Source of the DNA: Paenibacillus dendritiformis
GTDB taxonomy: Bacteria > Bacillota > Bacilli > Paenibacillales > Paenibacillaceae
Assembly: GCF_015845845.1 (NCBI RefSeq)
Contig: NZ_LDIG01000274.1
Location: 62,001-126,000, forward strand
Reading direction: 5' to 3'
DNA: 64,000 bases
The notes below the pieces were generated by a model. That model ran no database searches. It had not been told where the DNA came from and saw nothing but the letters and a program-made list of their open reading frames with translations. A program made the translations under genes and the position numbers. Shown here piece by piece: positions 53,047 to 61,863 of this stretch. The first letter of the stretch is position 1. Each line of letters begins with the position of its first letter.

Positions 53047-54447
53047 CTAAGCGGAAACGCCGGAAGGCTTGGCCGGCAGCAGCACGGTGAACGCCGTCCC
53101 CTCTCCGACAGCGCTCGCGGCGCGAATCGATCCGCCGTGCAAGCGGACAATGCGCTCGGCGATGGAGAGTCCGAGGCCGGTTCCGCTTTGCGAGCCTCGT
53201 TCCGGAGAGCTTGATTTATAGAAGCGGTCGAAAATATAGGGAAGATCCTCCGCCGGGATTCCCCTGCCGGTATCGCGAATAACCACCTCGGCACTGCCAT
53301 TCCCATTTATTCCACATTGTACATAAAGGCTTCCGCCCGTATCTGTAAACTTGATCGCATTGGCGAGCAGGTTCATCCACACTTGATGAAGCAAGCCGGC
53401 ATCGCCGGACATTTCCGTCTTCTCGAGTTCGAGATGGAGCTTCAGCTTCTTCTCCGACCATTGAGGCTCCAGCGTAATCAACAGTTCCCGCAGCTGCTCA
53501 TCGAGCCGGAACCGCACCCGCTTGAGCGCCTCCTGGCCGCGGTCGAGCGACGCGAGCGTCAGCAGCTGCCGGCTTAGCCCGGACAAACGTTCGCTCTCCA
53601 CCGCGATAATATGGAGATATTTGCGCTCCTCTTCCGGGGGGAGCGGGTGCTCAAGCAATTGGGCGGCGAGCCCGTGAATCGATGTAAGCGGGGACTGGAT
53701 CTCATGGGAGACGTTGGCGACGAACTGCTTCCGCATCGTGTCGGCCTGCTCGATGGATTGGGCCATGCGCGTGAAGCGGCGGGCCAGCTCCCCGATCTCG
53801 TCCTGGCGGTGGACGTCAAGCCGCACCTCATATTGTCCGCGCTCCAGCTCGGTGGTTGCCTTCGCCAGCCGGTTGACCGGACGAACGATATACCGGGACT
53901 TGATGGCGATAAGCACGAGGCTGAAGCCGAAGGTGACGGCCAGCAGCACGGCCAGCAGCAGGCGGATTTCCTCCGTCTGCTGCACCATATCCGGGCGGAT
54001 GAACAGCGCGTACCGGCCGTCCTGCGCCTCCAGCGGGAGTCCATAACTGAACTCCAGCTTGTTCTCGAAAATGTTCGGGATGAGCCACCGCTGCTTGTTC
54101 TCCAGCAGGCCTTTGTAAACTTCGCCTTCAAGCACGCGCCGCACCGCTCCCTCCGGCAAAGTCGCCTCCTTGAAGGCGCGGCCGAACGCGGCGGCTTGCC
54201 CGTCCTCATCGAACAAATAGAGCTGGTACCCCATCCCGGAGAGATGCTCCATATAGGATGCGAGCTTGTCCGGGGACGATTCCGCGGCGAAAAAGGCGAT
54301 GGAGCGCCCGATATCCTGCATCTTCTCCTCATAATGCAGATTGAGGGTATGGCCGTATGCCAGATTGGCCGTGAGGAGGCCGACCGCAAAGCTGAGCAGC
54401 ACGATGACGACGGAACTGGTCACAATCGTCGCATATAATGATCTCAT
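53047..54447 (-). CDS. HAMP sensor histidine kinase
   Basis: 466-aa kinase with membrane segments at about 9-31 and 162-182, an extracytoplasmic domain between, a HAMP linker (183-236), phospho-acceptor H248 in VSHEIQSPLTS, and the ATP-binding N box NLLANAIKFTD, DTGRGIP and GTGLGLSI. It overlaps the regulator gene by four bases. The overall layout and partner resemble the HssS heme sensor, but the signal is not shown by sequence. Confidence 0.92.
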   Translation of the reverse strand: MRSLYATIVTSSVVIVLLSFAVGLLTANLAYGHTLNLHYEEKMQDIGRSIAFFAAESSPDKLASYMEHLSGMGYQLYLFDEDGQAAAFGRAFKEATLPEGAVRRVLEGEVYKGLLENKQRWLIPNIFENKLEFSYGLPLEAQDGRYALFIRPDMVQQTEEIRLLLAVLLAVTFGFSLVLIAIKSRYIVRPVNRLAKATTELERGQYEVRLDVHRQDEIGELARRFTRMAQSIEQADTMRKQFVANVSHEIQSPLTSIHGLAAQLLEHPLPPEEERKYLHIIAVESERLSGLSRQLLTLASLDRGQEALKRVRFRLDEQLRELLITLEPQWSEKKLKLHLELEKTEMSGDAGLLHQVWMNLLANAIKFTDTGGSLYVQCGINGNGSAEVVIRDTGRGIPAEDLPYIFDRFYKSSSPERGSQSGTGLGLSIAERIVRLHGGSIRAASAVGEGTAFTVLLPAKPSGVSA

Positions 54448-55124
54448 GCGCCGCGAACCTCCAGCTTGTAGCCGAGTCCCCGGATGGTGACGATGCGGAA
54501 GTCGTCCGTCGCCTCATGCAGCCGCTCCCGGAGACGCTTAATATGGACATCGATCGTTCGGCTGTCGCCGGTGAAGTCGGCGCCCCAGATCTGATCGAGA
54601 AGCTGGTCGCGGGTGAACAATCTTCCGGGATGGGCGGCCAACTGCGTCAGCAGCTCGAACTCCTTGCGGGGCAAGGTCCATTCCTGCCCGCCGGTCGTCA
54701 CGATATAGCTTGCCCTGTCGATGATCGTGTCGTGGAAGCGAATCGTTGAGGCCGAGACGAGCTGATAGCGCCGCAGGAGCGCCTTCATCCGGAACAGAAG
54801 CTCCTTCGGCTCGAACGGCTTGACCAGATAATCGTCGGTGCCGGCTTCATAGCCTGCAGCCTTATCCTCCAGCTCGCCGCGGGCCGTGAGCAGAATGACG
54901 GGAATATCATAATGCCGGCGGATATCGGCGCAGAGCGTCCAGCCGTCCACGCCGGGCATCATCACATCGACAACGGCGATATGAACCGTTTCTTTTTCCA
55001 ACAGAAGAGAAGCAGCCGTGCCGTCAGCCGCCTCGATCACCTCATATTGCTCCCGTTCGAGAATCAAGCGCAGCAGGGTCCGAATATGCGGATCGTCGTC
55101 CGCGACAAGCACTCGAATGCGCAT
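54444..55124 (-). CDS. OmpR-family response regulator
   Basis: 226-aa regulator. Receiver with acidic VADDD pocket, phospho-acceptor D53 in VVDVMMPG, Thr in LLTARGE, Lys in VKPFEP. C-terminal winged helix with RTIDVHIKRLRERL. DIPVILLTAR, DYLVKPFEPKELLFR and LPRKEFELL are close to HssR-type regulators of heme stress, but no HrtAB exporter is nearby. ATG at 55124 is preferred over the open frame reaching 55412. Confidence 0.92.
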   Translation of the reverse strand: MRIRVLVADDDPHIRTLLRLILEREQYEVIEAADGTAASLLLEKETVHIAVVDVMMPGVDGWTLCADIRRHYDIPVILLTARGELEDKAAGYEAGTDDYLVKPFEPKELLFRMKALLRRYQLVSASTIRFHDTIIDRASYIVTTGGQEWTLPRKEFELLTQLAAHPGRLFTRDQLLDQIWGADFTGDSRTIDVHIKRLRERLHEATDDFRIVTIRGLGYKLEVRGA

Positions 55125-55182
55125 CCGTATGCACCTACCTTGAATGTAATAATTTTCACATAAACCGGAAACGACGGCTCTC

Positions 55183-55243
55183 CCTATAGCGAATCCTTGG
55201 AACCGCGGATGGCGGCTTCCAAGGATCTCGTTGTTCGCTACAG
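55183..55243 (-). other. Strong hairpin between small membrane protein and response regulator
   Basis: ATCCTTGGAA.CCGC pairs with GCGG.TTCCAAGGAT with an outer TAGCGA/TCGCTA stem. No T run follows, so it is more an mRNA boundary or weak terminator than a classical one. Confidence 0.5.
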
Positions 55244-55444
55244 AAACGTTTTGTCGATCATTATCGCAATCAAATAAAAGCAAAATAAGGAAAATAGCCA
55301 GCATCCTACCCCAAGCAAACGATGTTGCTTTTTCCAAAATTGAAAGCCGAGTGCCAATATTCCGGCATTGGCCAGAACCAGCACCACGGACATGCCGACA
55401 ATGGCAATCCAATACAGCACTTCAAATACGGCGGCCGTCGTCAT
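55238..55444 (-). CDS. Small two-span membrane protein, unknown
   Basis: 68 aa with two hydrophobic segments (about 7-32 and 43-62) joined by FWKKQHR. GGGAG lies nine bases before ATG. No family recognised. It stands before the two-component operon on the same strand but is separated by a hairpin. Confidence 0.6.
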   Translation of the reverse strand: MTTAAVFEVLYWIAIVGMSVVLVLANAGILALGFQFWKKQHRLLGVGCWLFSLFCFYLIAIMIDKTFL

Positions 55445-55695
55445 GGAAAGTCGCTCCCATCTTCAATATTGCAATCCCTCTTCAACCTTATCCATACGAT
55501 ACCATCCCGCCTATACAATGACAAGACGACGAGGACGGTGAAATATGTCGAATTGCAGCGCTCCGGAATTGTGAGGCGGAAGCGGGGAAGGCATGTCCCC
55601 AAAATAAGGCGCGTGCCGTGACAATCATCCAAGAATCAGCGGGCGTCATTGAGTATGTATAAACTAGAAGCTCGTAGACGAAAGGGGATAGACGC

Positions 55696-56358
55696 ATGGA
55701 AGGACGACAGTTAGCCAGCAAATGGCTGAAGACGGAAGCCTTGCTTGGAAATTCGCAGGTTGCGGATCATATCCCGGCAACGCGGATATACAACACTTCC
55801 AATTTGCATCAAATGCTGAACCAGTACGGATTTGTCGTCATCAAGCCGATCGTGGGAGGCGGCGGAACCGGCGTCATCAAAGTCACCGCGGAAGGCGGCA
55901 ATTATGCGTACACCTATATGGAAAAGACGCGCTCCTTTACCGAGTTCGATGCGATGGTCCGCTCGCTCTCCACGGTGAAGAAGAAGCGCAGCTATATTAT
56001 TCAGCGCGGCATCCGGCTCGCCACGATTGGCGGACGGCCGATCGATTACCGGGTCAAATTCGTGAAAACGAGGGGGAGATGGATTTGCCGGGGCGTTGTC
56101 GGCAGATTGGCGCGGCACGGCCTCTTCGTGACGAATCTGTGCCGGGGCGGGACGCAGCTCGGCGGGGCGGAAGGGATTCGCCGCTCCTTGTCCGGCCGGC
56201 TGGTCAGAGCGAAAAGAAGAGAGATGCTGCACCTTTCGCGGCTGTGCACCCGCATATTGGAGGGGAAATATCCTGGCATTAGCCAGCTCGGCTATGATTA
56301 CGGGATCGACAAATCCGGACATATCTGGATCTTTGAAGTGAATACGCGCCCGCAATAG
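55696..56358 (+). CDS. YheC/YheD-family ATP-grasp protein
   Basis: 220-aa member of the YheC/YheD family, ATP-grasp-like proteins associated with the endospore coat in Bacillus. VVIKPIVGGGGTGVIKV near 50-66 is the nucleotide loop and IWIFEVNTRPQ at the C-terminus holds the metal-binding Glu/Asn. It is shorter than YheC/D (about 360-450 aa) and keeps only the ATP-grasp part. ATG with AAAGGGG upstream. Confidence 0.85.
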   Translation: MEGRQLASKWLKTEALLGNSQVADHIPATRIYNTSNLHQMLNQYGFVVIKPIVGGGGTGVIKVTAEGGNYAYTYMEKTRSFTEFDAMVRSLSTVKKKRSYIIQRGIRLATIGGRPIDYRVKFVKTRGRWICRGVVGRLARHGLFVTNLCRGGTQLGGAEGIRRSLSGRLVRAKRREMLHLSRLCTRILEGKYPGISQLGYDYGIDKSGHIWIFEVNTRPQ

Positions 56359-56447
56359 CGATCATTCGCGATGCGGGCGGGCTTCCGCGTTTGCCTAAAA
56401 GAGTGATAGATTTCATTTGGGATGAACAGGATTATGATTAAAGATTT

Positions 56448-56571
56448 TTATCCAAAATTCAACAAAAATAGATGTGAATAAAGCTATCCACATCATCCCC
56501 AGTGATTCAAGTCCTTTTTCGACGGTTATCAACAAGTTAAACACAAATCTTCCACAATTGGCTGTGGATAA
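56448..56571. promoter_or_regulatory. Cluster of DnaA boxes upstream of sda
   Basis: One perfect box on the minus strand (TGTGGATAA, 56563-56571) and single-mismatch boxes at 56448 (TTATCCAAA), 56484 (CTATCCACA), 56526 (TTATCAACA) and 56473 (TGTGAATAA, minus). In B. subtilis sda is activated by DnaA, so the same control is likely. Confidence 0.75.
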
Positions 56572-56579
56572 CGGAACGC

Positions 56580-56609
56580 TTGTTCCTGAGAAAACAACCA
56601 TGATATGAT
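56580..56609 (+). promoter_or_regulatory. Promoter of sda
   Basis: TTGTTC at 56580-56585, 18-base spacer, TATGAT at 56604-56609; placed right after the DnaA boxes. Confidence 0.6.
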
Positions 56610-56651
56610 GATGGGGCATTAAGGAAACTTTTAGGAAAGGTTGTGATTAGG

Positions 56652-56801
56652 ATGGCTTTGCTCTCCGATGAATTGCTTATGGATTCCTATGAGCAGGCAA
56701 TCAAGCTGGGACTAGATGATGACTTCATCGCGCTGCTGCTTGCCGAAATTCAGAAACGCCGCCTGCATCCGACCCTCTTCCACAAACCGGTGCGCAGATA
56801 G
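56652..56801 (+). CDS. sda: Sporulation histidine-kinase inhibitor Sda
   Basis: 49-aa helical-hairpin protein. LSDELLMDSYEQAIKLGLDD followed by FIALLLAEIQKRRL matches the Sda pattern (B. subtilis LSDELLIESYFKAT). Sda binds sporulation kinases and blocks entry to sporulation while replication is starting or stalled. TTAGGAAAGG stands upstream. The DnaA boxes in the promoter fit the known checkpoint. Confidence 0.9.
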   Translation: MALLSDELLMDSYEQAIKLGLDDDFIALLLAEIQKRRLHPTLFHKPVRR

Positions 56802-56823
56802 AATAGCCGGTTATTCGTGATCC

Positions 56824-57084
56824 TTACTCCCAAGACAGGCCATTGACGGTTGAGGACGTATTACAGTGCTCACAATATAAGATATGCACGCACAGCCGTC
56901 TGCTAGAACGATCCTTGATATGGATCGGGAGCGTCTCATGGTCGTCCTCCGCTTGGAAATAAGGAGAGTAAGGTCCATAATAATCTTCCAGTTTGCCGCT
57001 GTCGACGGCTGGGTTCAAACAGTTCGGACATGGAAAAAGCATGTGACTGGTTATGCCGTTGCATAGTGGACAAACATGAAACAA
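56824..57084 (-). CDS. Small zinc-ribbon-like protein, unknown
   Basis: 86 aa with CPLC, CPNC and CEHC pairs, so probably one or two zinc ribbons, and a Tyr/Asp-rich middle (LEDYYGPYSPY). Start is TTG at 57084, seven bases after GGAGGAGG. That ribosome site is inside a strong hairpin (57084-57128). Function unknown. Confidence 0.7.
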   Translation of the reverse strand: MFHVCPLCNGITSHMLFPCPNCLNPAVDSGKLEDYYGPYSPYFQAEDDHETLPIHIKDRSSRRLCVHILYCEHCNTSSTVNGLSWE

Positions 57085-57128
57085 GGGTATCCTCCTCCGT
57101 TAGATACAGATTAGGAGTAGGATACCCT
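57084..57128. promoter_or_regulatory. Hairpin covering the ribosome site of the zinc-ribbon gene
   Basis: On the minus strand AGGGTATCCT-a-CTCC pairs with GGAG-g-AGGATACCCT: 14 of 15 positions, 15-base loop. The right arm contains the Shine-Dalgarno and touches the TTG start. On the plus strand the hairpin is followed by TTTCTTTCCTTTT, so it may also terminate plus-strand RNA. Confidence 0.75.
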
Positions 57129-57200
57129 TTCTTTCCTTTTCTCATGACAAGCCGTTAATATTGCGCGATCTGCGCCATTCTGCGCCGCCAGGCGGGCCGC

Positions 57201-58208
57201 TTACATCTTCATGTTGCTGCTGTGGCCCGGGGACAGCTTGGCCGTCGGATCGATATACACCTTCGCGTTGTTCACCGCTGTCGGCGCTTCGCCGAATCCG
57301 ACCGCAATCAGTTTTAGCTTGCCGGGATATGTCGTAATATCGCCTGCCGCAAATATGCCCGGAATGTTGGTCTCCATCCGGGTGTCGACGACAATCGATC
57401 CGCCTTCAATGTTCAATCCCCATTCGGCAATCGGCCCCAACGAGGATACGAATCCAAAGTTAACGATGACCGCATCGACATCGATATCCATCGAGCCCTT
57501 GCTCTTCGTATCTGCGATGGTCACCCGTTCCACTCGTCCCGCGTCTCCGTGGAGGGCGGTAATCTCCTTCGGCGTCAGCACCTGCACCTTCGAGTTCATC
57601 AATTGCTCGACGCTGTGCTCATGGGCGCGGAATTTGTCGCGGCGGTGAATCAACGTCACCTGCTCCGCGATCGGCTCCAGCATCAAGGCCCAGTCTACCG
57701 CGGAATCGCCGCCGCCGCTGATCAGGACGCGCTGGCCTTTGAACTGCTGCAGATCGCTGACGAAATAGTGCAGATTCGACTTCTCGTACTGCGCGGCTTC
57801 CGGCAGTTCGAGCCGGCGCGGTTCGAAGGCGCCCACGCCCGCGGTGATGATCACGGCCTTGGCGTGATGAACCTGCTTATCGGTCGTAACCGCGAAGAGG
57901 CGCTCATCGAGCTTCTCGACCTTAAGCACCTTCTCTTCCAAACGCACATCAGGGTGGAAATGATCCATCTGCTGCTTGAGCTGATTGACCAGTTCCTGGG
58001 CCGTAACCTTCGGGAATCCGGCTACGTCGTAAATGTATTTCTCCGGGTACAGGGCCGCCAGTTGTCCTCCTAATTGAGGCATGCTCTCAAGCAGCCGCAC
58101 GGATGCTTGACGCATGCCGCCGTAGAAGGCGGCGAACATTCCGGCAGGACCGCCACCAATAATAAGAATATCTACAATATCTTGTTGTGAAGCTGGCTGT
58201 GAATCCAA
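57201..58208 (-). CDS. yumC: Ferredoxin/flavodoxin--NADP+ reductase (YumC type)
   Basis: 335-aa thioredoxin-reductase-like FNR. FAD motif [14 protein letters not shown] near 19-32, NADPH motif [11 protein letters not shown] near 163 and [12 protein letters not shown] near the end. It lacks the CxxC of thioredoxin reductase, as YumC does. TTG start at 58208 is seven bases after GGAGGTG. Divergent from the NDH-2 gene, which is yumB-like; the same pair is neighbouring in B. subtilis. Confidence 0.94.
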   Translation of the reverse strand: MDSQPASQQDIVDILIIGGGPAGMFAAFYGGMRQASVRLLESMPQLGGQLAALYPEKYIYDVAGFPKVTAQELVNQLKQQMDHFHPDVRLEEKVLKVEKLDERLFAVTTDKQVHHAKAVIITAGVGAFEPRRLELPEAAQYEKSNLHYFVSDLQQFKGQRVLISGGGDSAVDWALMLEPIAEQVTLIHRRDKFRAHEHSVEQLMNSKVQVLTPKEITALHGDAGRVERVTIADTKSKGSMDIDVDAVIVNFGFVSSLGPIAEWGLNIEGGSIVVDTRMETNIPGIFAAGDITTYPGKLKLIAVGFGEAPTAVNNAKVYIDPTAKLSPGHSSNMKM

Positions 58209-58728
58209 GGCAGAGCACCTCCAAAATGACGATGTCAGACCACGTGATCATGGTCATTGTGCAATCCGGCACATTATCCATTATAAACCTAGTGCGGAGA
58301 GAAGGAAACAATGCATTTGAAAATGTTTCAAGTCATGGCAGCGGTTTTCACAAATAAAATGTGGTACAATATAGGAAAGAAGGAAGAAGACCAAAATATC
58401 GGCCCATAAATTTACAGTTTAAAAAAACAAACATGTAAAGCGCTTACATTTTGAATTCGGTAAAAATGATGCTTGTATTTTAGCTGGAAACTCGATATCA
58501 TTGCATGTGGATTGTATACAAAGTTCGATAAATTGTCGATGATGCAATTCATAGCGGCGCTTCTTTTTTACAACATTGCGCAGGCACTGGTTTGTTTTTT
58601 TTTGTGGGGATTTTCACATTTCCACAACGACTTATTATAAATGGGCGTCGAAGCACAGCCGATTCTTTTCCTGCGGGTCCATAGAGTCGGCTCAAGTTGA
58701 TTTACCCGACTGGAAGGAGCAAATTACG
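58209..58728. other. Divergent regulatory region between yumC and yumB
   Basis: 520 bases with no gene. TG-G-TACAAT (58361-58369) is an extended -10 candidate on the plus strand. TTGAAAATGTTTCAA (58317-58331) and ATGTAAAGCGCTTACAT (58433-58449) are inverted repeats that could be operators. The long leader before yumB (about 350 bases after that -10) is AT-rich. Confidence 0.45.
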
Positions 58729-59925
58729 ATGAGCAACATACCTAAAATCGTCATTTTAGGCGCGGGTTACGGTGGCATCATGGCAGCTCAGCGGCTGCAA
58801 AAAGAACTGAATTACAATGAAGCGGATGTAACGCTGGTCAACAAACATGACTACCATTACTTCACGACTCATTTGCATATGCCTGCTGCCGGTACAGACT
58901 CCTATGAAAATGCGCGCGTATCGATTTCGAAGCTGATCGACGAGTTCAAGATCGATTTTGTCAAATCGACCGTCAAAGAAATCCGCGTGCAAGACAAGAA
59001 GGTCATTTTGGAAGACGGAACGCTGTCCTTTGATTACTTGGTCATCGGCCTGGGCGGCGAGCCGGAGACATTTGGCATTCCGGGTCTGGGCGAGTATGCG
59101 TTCAGCATTCGCAGCATCAACTCGGTCCGCGTTATCCGCGAGCATATTGAGCATCAATTCGCTCTGTTCAAGCAGGACGAGAGCAAGAAGGAGCGCCTGA
59201 ACTTCATCGTCGGCGGAGCGGGCTTCACCGGCATCGAGTTCGTAGGCGAATTGTCCGATCGCGTTCCGCAGCTGTGCAAGCAGTTCGATGTCGATCCGCA
59301 GCTCGTCAATATTTATAATATTGAAGCGGCGCCGACAGCGCTCCCGGGCTTCGATCCGGAGCTGGTCGAATATGCGATGGACGTGCTGAAGAAGAAGGGC
59401 GTCACCTTCAAGCTTGCGACCGCCATCAAGGAATGCACGCCGGAAGGCGTCGTGCTCGCGACCGGCGAAGAGATCAAGGCGTCGACCGTCGTATGGACCG
59501 GGGGTATCCGCGGCAACCGTCTTATCGAGCAAGCCGGCTTCGAAGCGATGCGCGGACGTGTGAAAGTCGATGAATATTTGCGGGCGCCTGGCCATGACAA
59601 CATCTTTATTATCGGTGACAACTCCTTGCTTATTAATCCGGCCAACGATCGTCCATACCCGCCGACAGCGCAAATGGCGATGCAGCAAGGCCCGGTATGC
59701 TCAAGCAATATCGTCGCTTCCATTCGCAATCAACCGCTTAAGAAATTCGAGTTCCATAATAAAGGGACGGTCGCATCCCTGGGCAAAGGCGAAGCGATCG
59801 GCGTCGTCGGCTCGAAGAAGCTGAAAGGCTTCTGGGCGGCGCAGCTGAAAAAGGTGATCGACATTCGCTGGCTGTTCATCATCGGCGGCATTTCTTTGGC
59901 GCTTCGCAAAGGGAAGTTCTTCTAA
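58729..59925 (+). CDS. yumB: Type II NADH dehydrogenase (YumB-like)
   Basis: 398-aa NDH-2: non-proton-pumping NADH:quinone oxidoreductase at the membrane. FAD motif GAGYGGI at residues 10-16, NAD motif VGGAGFTGIEFVGEL near 166, IIGDNS near 304, AQMAMQQG, and a C-terminal hydrophobic/basic membrane-anchoring helix (WLFIIGGISLALRKGKFF). ATG at 58729 with AAGGAG upstream. In this organism it would reduce menaquinone made through mqnE. Confidence 0.93.
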   Translation: MSNIPKIVILGAGYGGIMAAQRLQKELNYNEADVTLVNKHDYHYFTTHLHMPAAGTDSYENARVSISKLIDEFKIDFVKSTVKEIRVQDKKVILEDGTLSFDYLVIGLGGEPETFGIPGLGEYAFSIRSINSVRVIREHIEHQFALFKQDESKKERLNFIVGGAGFTGIEFVGELSDRVPQLCKQFDVDPQLVNIYNIEAAPTALPGFDPELVEYAMDVLKKKGVTFKLATAIKECTPEGVVLATGEEIKASTVVWTGGIRGNRLIEQAGFEAMRGRVKVDEYLRAPGHDNIFIIGDNSLLINPANDRPYPPTAQMAMQQGPVCSSNIVASIRNQPLKKFEFHNKGTVASLGKGEAIGVVGSKKLKGFWAAQLKKVIDIRWLFIIGGISLALRKGKFF

Positions 59926-59928
59926 GCC

Positions 59929-60174
59929 ATGCGTCATTGCAGCGTGCAGGTGCGCGGGCTGCTGACCCGTCCCGAATTGGATCGCTACAACGCCTTGATG
60001 GAGGTTGGGTCGTATCTGGAACAGCAGAACCGCCACGATCTGGCCTATACGGTTCAAAAAGAAGTCGATCTGCTCATTCAACCGGCGATCGAACGCTTGA
60101 AGGAAAAAGGCCGCATGCGGGATCGCATGACGGCGGAATATTTGGCTTCTTTGCAGGATGAAGAAGAAGATTGA
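59929..60174 (+). CDS. Small conserved-looking protein, unknown
   Basis: 81 aa, starting three bases after yumB and ending just before its terminator, so probably cotranscribed. Mostly helical, with RPELDRYNALMEVGSYLE and an acidic tail DEEED. No family recognised. No signal peptide or membrane span. Confidence 0.7.
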   Translation: MRHCSVQVRGLLTRPELDRYNALMEVGSYLEQQNRHDLAYTVQKEVDLLIQPAIERLKEKGRMRDRMTAEYLASLQDEEED

Positions 60175-60192
60175 TTCAAGATGGGCACACCG

Positions 60193-60224
60193 TCGCCGCA
60201 GCTCGATGCGGCGGCGTTTTTTTT
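60193..60224 (+). terminator. Terminator of the yumB operon
   Basis: CGCCGC-agctcgat-GCGGCG followed by eight T residues. Confidence 0.85.
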
Positions 60225-60291
60225 GACCAGACATAAATATTTTTGATTGATACTGATACAAAACAACTATTTTTTTGATGTCAATGGTCCG

Positions 60292-60300
60292 TGCTATAGT
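60292..60300 (+). promoter_or_regulatory. Extended -10 promoter of the MFS gene
   Basis: TG-C-TATAGT, 80 bases before the TTG start. Confidence 0.45.
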
Positions 60301-60379
60301 GTAACCAATCAGCTGATGCCCATGAGCTCATCCTTATCTGTTCCATGAGGCGGAAATCCAATTCGGAGGTGGAAGCGGT

Positions 60380-61804
60380 TTGCGTATCACATCAAATGAA
60401 AGCGGTGCCAATAGCTTGGCGGGCCGTCTGGATCGGCTGCCTGTCAGCTCGATTCATCGCAAGACGTTAGTGACGCTGGCCATCATTTATTTTTTTGAAT
60501 ATGCGGATTTGAATACGTTTTCTTTCGTTGCCCCGGTATTGAAAAAGGAGTGGGGGATGTCGGTCACCGAGATTGGCTGGATTACATCCAGCTCTTTTCT
60601 CGGGATGTTCATCGGTTCGGTATTTGGCGGATGGTTCGCGGATCGATGCGGAAGAAAGCGGGCCATTATGATGATGACCTTATTTTTTTCCGTCTTCTCT
60701 ATGCTGACGGCTGTGGCCTGGAACCCGGTCATCCTGGGAATCTTTCGCTTCTTGACCGGGATGGGAGTGGCCGCGGCCCTGATCAATTCGAGCACGTATA
60801 TAAGCGAGTTTTTCCCTTCGGCTTCCCGGGGCAAATTTCAGGGTATCGCACTCGTCGTCGGGTTGCTGGGCATACCGGTTACCGGCTGGGTGTCAACCCT
60901 GCTTATCGGGTTGGGACCCTTCGGCTGGAAATTCGTCTTCATCTGGGGCGGGATGGGTATCGTCGGCGTCTGGTTTCTGCGCCGGCTTCATGAGATTCCG
61001 CGCTGGCATGCCGCCCGGGGAGACACGGCAAAAGCGGAGGCGATCGTCCGGCAGGTGGAAGAGGAGGTGCGACGCGAGAAAGGAGAGCTTCCTCCGGTTC
61101 CCGCGCCTGCCTGCCGGCCGCAAGCTCCTGGGGCAGCCAACGGCTACCGCGAATTGTTCAAGGGAAAATACCGCAGCCGGACGCTCATTCTTGCGATGGC
61201 CTGGATTTTCCAGACGCTCGGTTTCTACGGATTCGGCTCCTGGGTTCCGACGCTGCTCGTTCAGAACGGGATTATGCTCGATAAATCGCTGCTCTACAGC
61301 ACATTGATTACGATCGGGGCCCCGCTTGGAGCTTTGCTGGGCGCGATGATCTCCGATCGCTATGAACGGAAGTGGAATTTGGTCGCATCATCGCTCTTTA
61401 TCGCGATTTCCGTATTCTTTTACGGCTTGACCGTCAATCCGCTGTTCCTGATCGCGTTCGGCTTTCTCGTGAACCTGATCGAGCGAACCTATTCCTCTAA
61501 TTTATACACGTATACATCTGAAATGTATCCGACATCGATTCGCGGGTCGGGCTATGGACTCACGTACGGGTTGGGGCGATTCTCCAATGTGCTCGGGCCG
61601 ATGCTGATTAGCTTGCTGCTGCTCGAGTTCGGAAGCTTCAGCGTATTCGCCTTCATCTCGCTATGCTGGATCGGTTCGGCGCTTGCGTTGAGCTTCGGTC
61701 CCGCCACCAACGGGCGCAGCCTGGATGAAATCGAGAACGGCGAGGAGGAGAGCAGTCCGTTCGAGCGGGCCCGGGCGGTCACGGCGATCGCGAAAAACGA
61801 TTGA
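60380..61804 (+). CDS. MFS transporter, organic acid type
   Basis: 474-aa carrier with twelve predicted spans. GGWFADRCGRKRA (loop 2-3) and RFLTGMGVAAALINSSTYISE put it near the aromatic-acid/sugar-acid symporters, with a central charged loop at about 205-255. TTG start at 60380 follows GGAGGTGG. Followed by a LysR gene and a PrpF-type isomerase, so a di- or tricarboxylic acid or aromatic acid is inferred. Confidence 0.88.
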   Translation: MRITSNESGANSLAGRLDRLPVSSIHRKTLVTLAIIYFFEYADLNTFSFVAPVLKKEWGMSVTEIGWITSSSFLGMFIGSVFGGWFADRCGRKRAIMMMTLFFSVFSMLTAVAWNPVILGIFRFLTGMGVAAALINSSTYISEFFPSASRGKFQGIALVVGLLGIPVTGWVSTLLIGLGPFGWKFVFIWGGMGIVGVWFLRRLHEIPRWHAARGDTAKAEAIVRQVEEEVRREKGELPPVPAPACRPQAPGAANGYRELFKGKYRSRTLILAMAWIFQTLGFYGFGSWVPTLLVQNGIMLDKSLLYSTLITIGAPLGALLGAMISDRYERKWNLVASSLFIAISVFFYGLTVNPLFLIAFGFLVNLIERTYSSNLYTYTSEMYPTSIRGSGYGLTYGLGRFSNVLGPMLISLLLLEFGSFSVFAFISLCWIGSALALSFGPATNGRSLDEIENGEEESSPFERARAVTAIAKND

Positions 61805-61811
61805 GCAGGAA

Positions 61812-61863
61812 GCGAAGAGAAGATAGGGAGAGGCCGGGAAGGTTTCGCTCTATCTTCTTTTTG
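61812..61863. terminator. Bidirectional terminator between MFS and LysR genes
   Basis: AGAAGATAG and CTATCTTCT form the arms around a long loop; TTTTT follows on the plus strand. Genes are convergent. Confidence 0.6.

Noticed and set aside
55322-55621. 99-codon plus frame before the YheC/D gene
   Set aside because: Its first half is antisense to the small membrane protein and no ribosome site precedes it. The basic C-terminal part alone is not enough evidence.
58433-58449. cre site in the yumB leader (TGTAAAGCGCTTACA)
   Set aside because: It carries one extra base relative to the cre consensus. I list it only as an inverted repeat.
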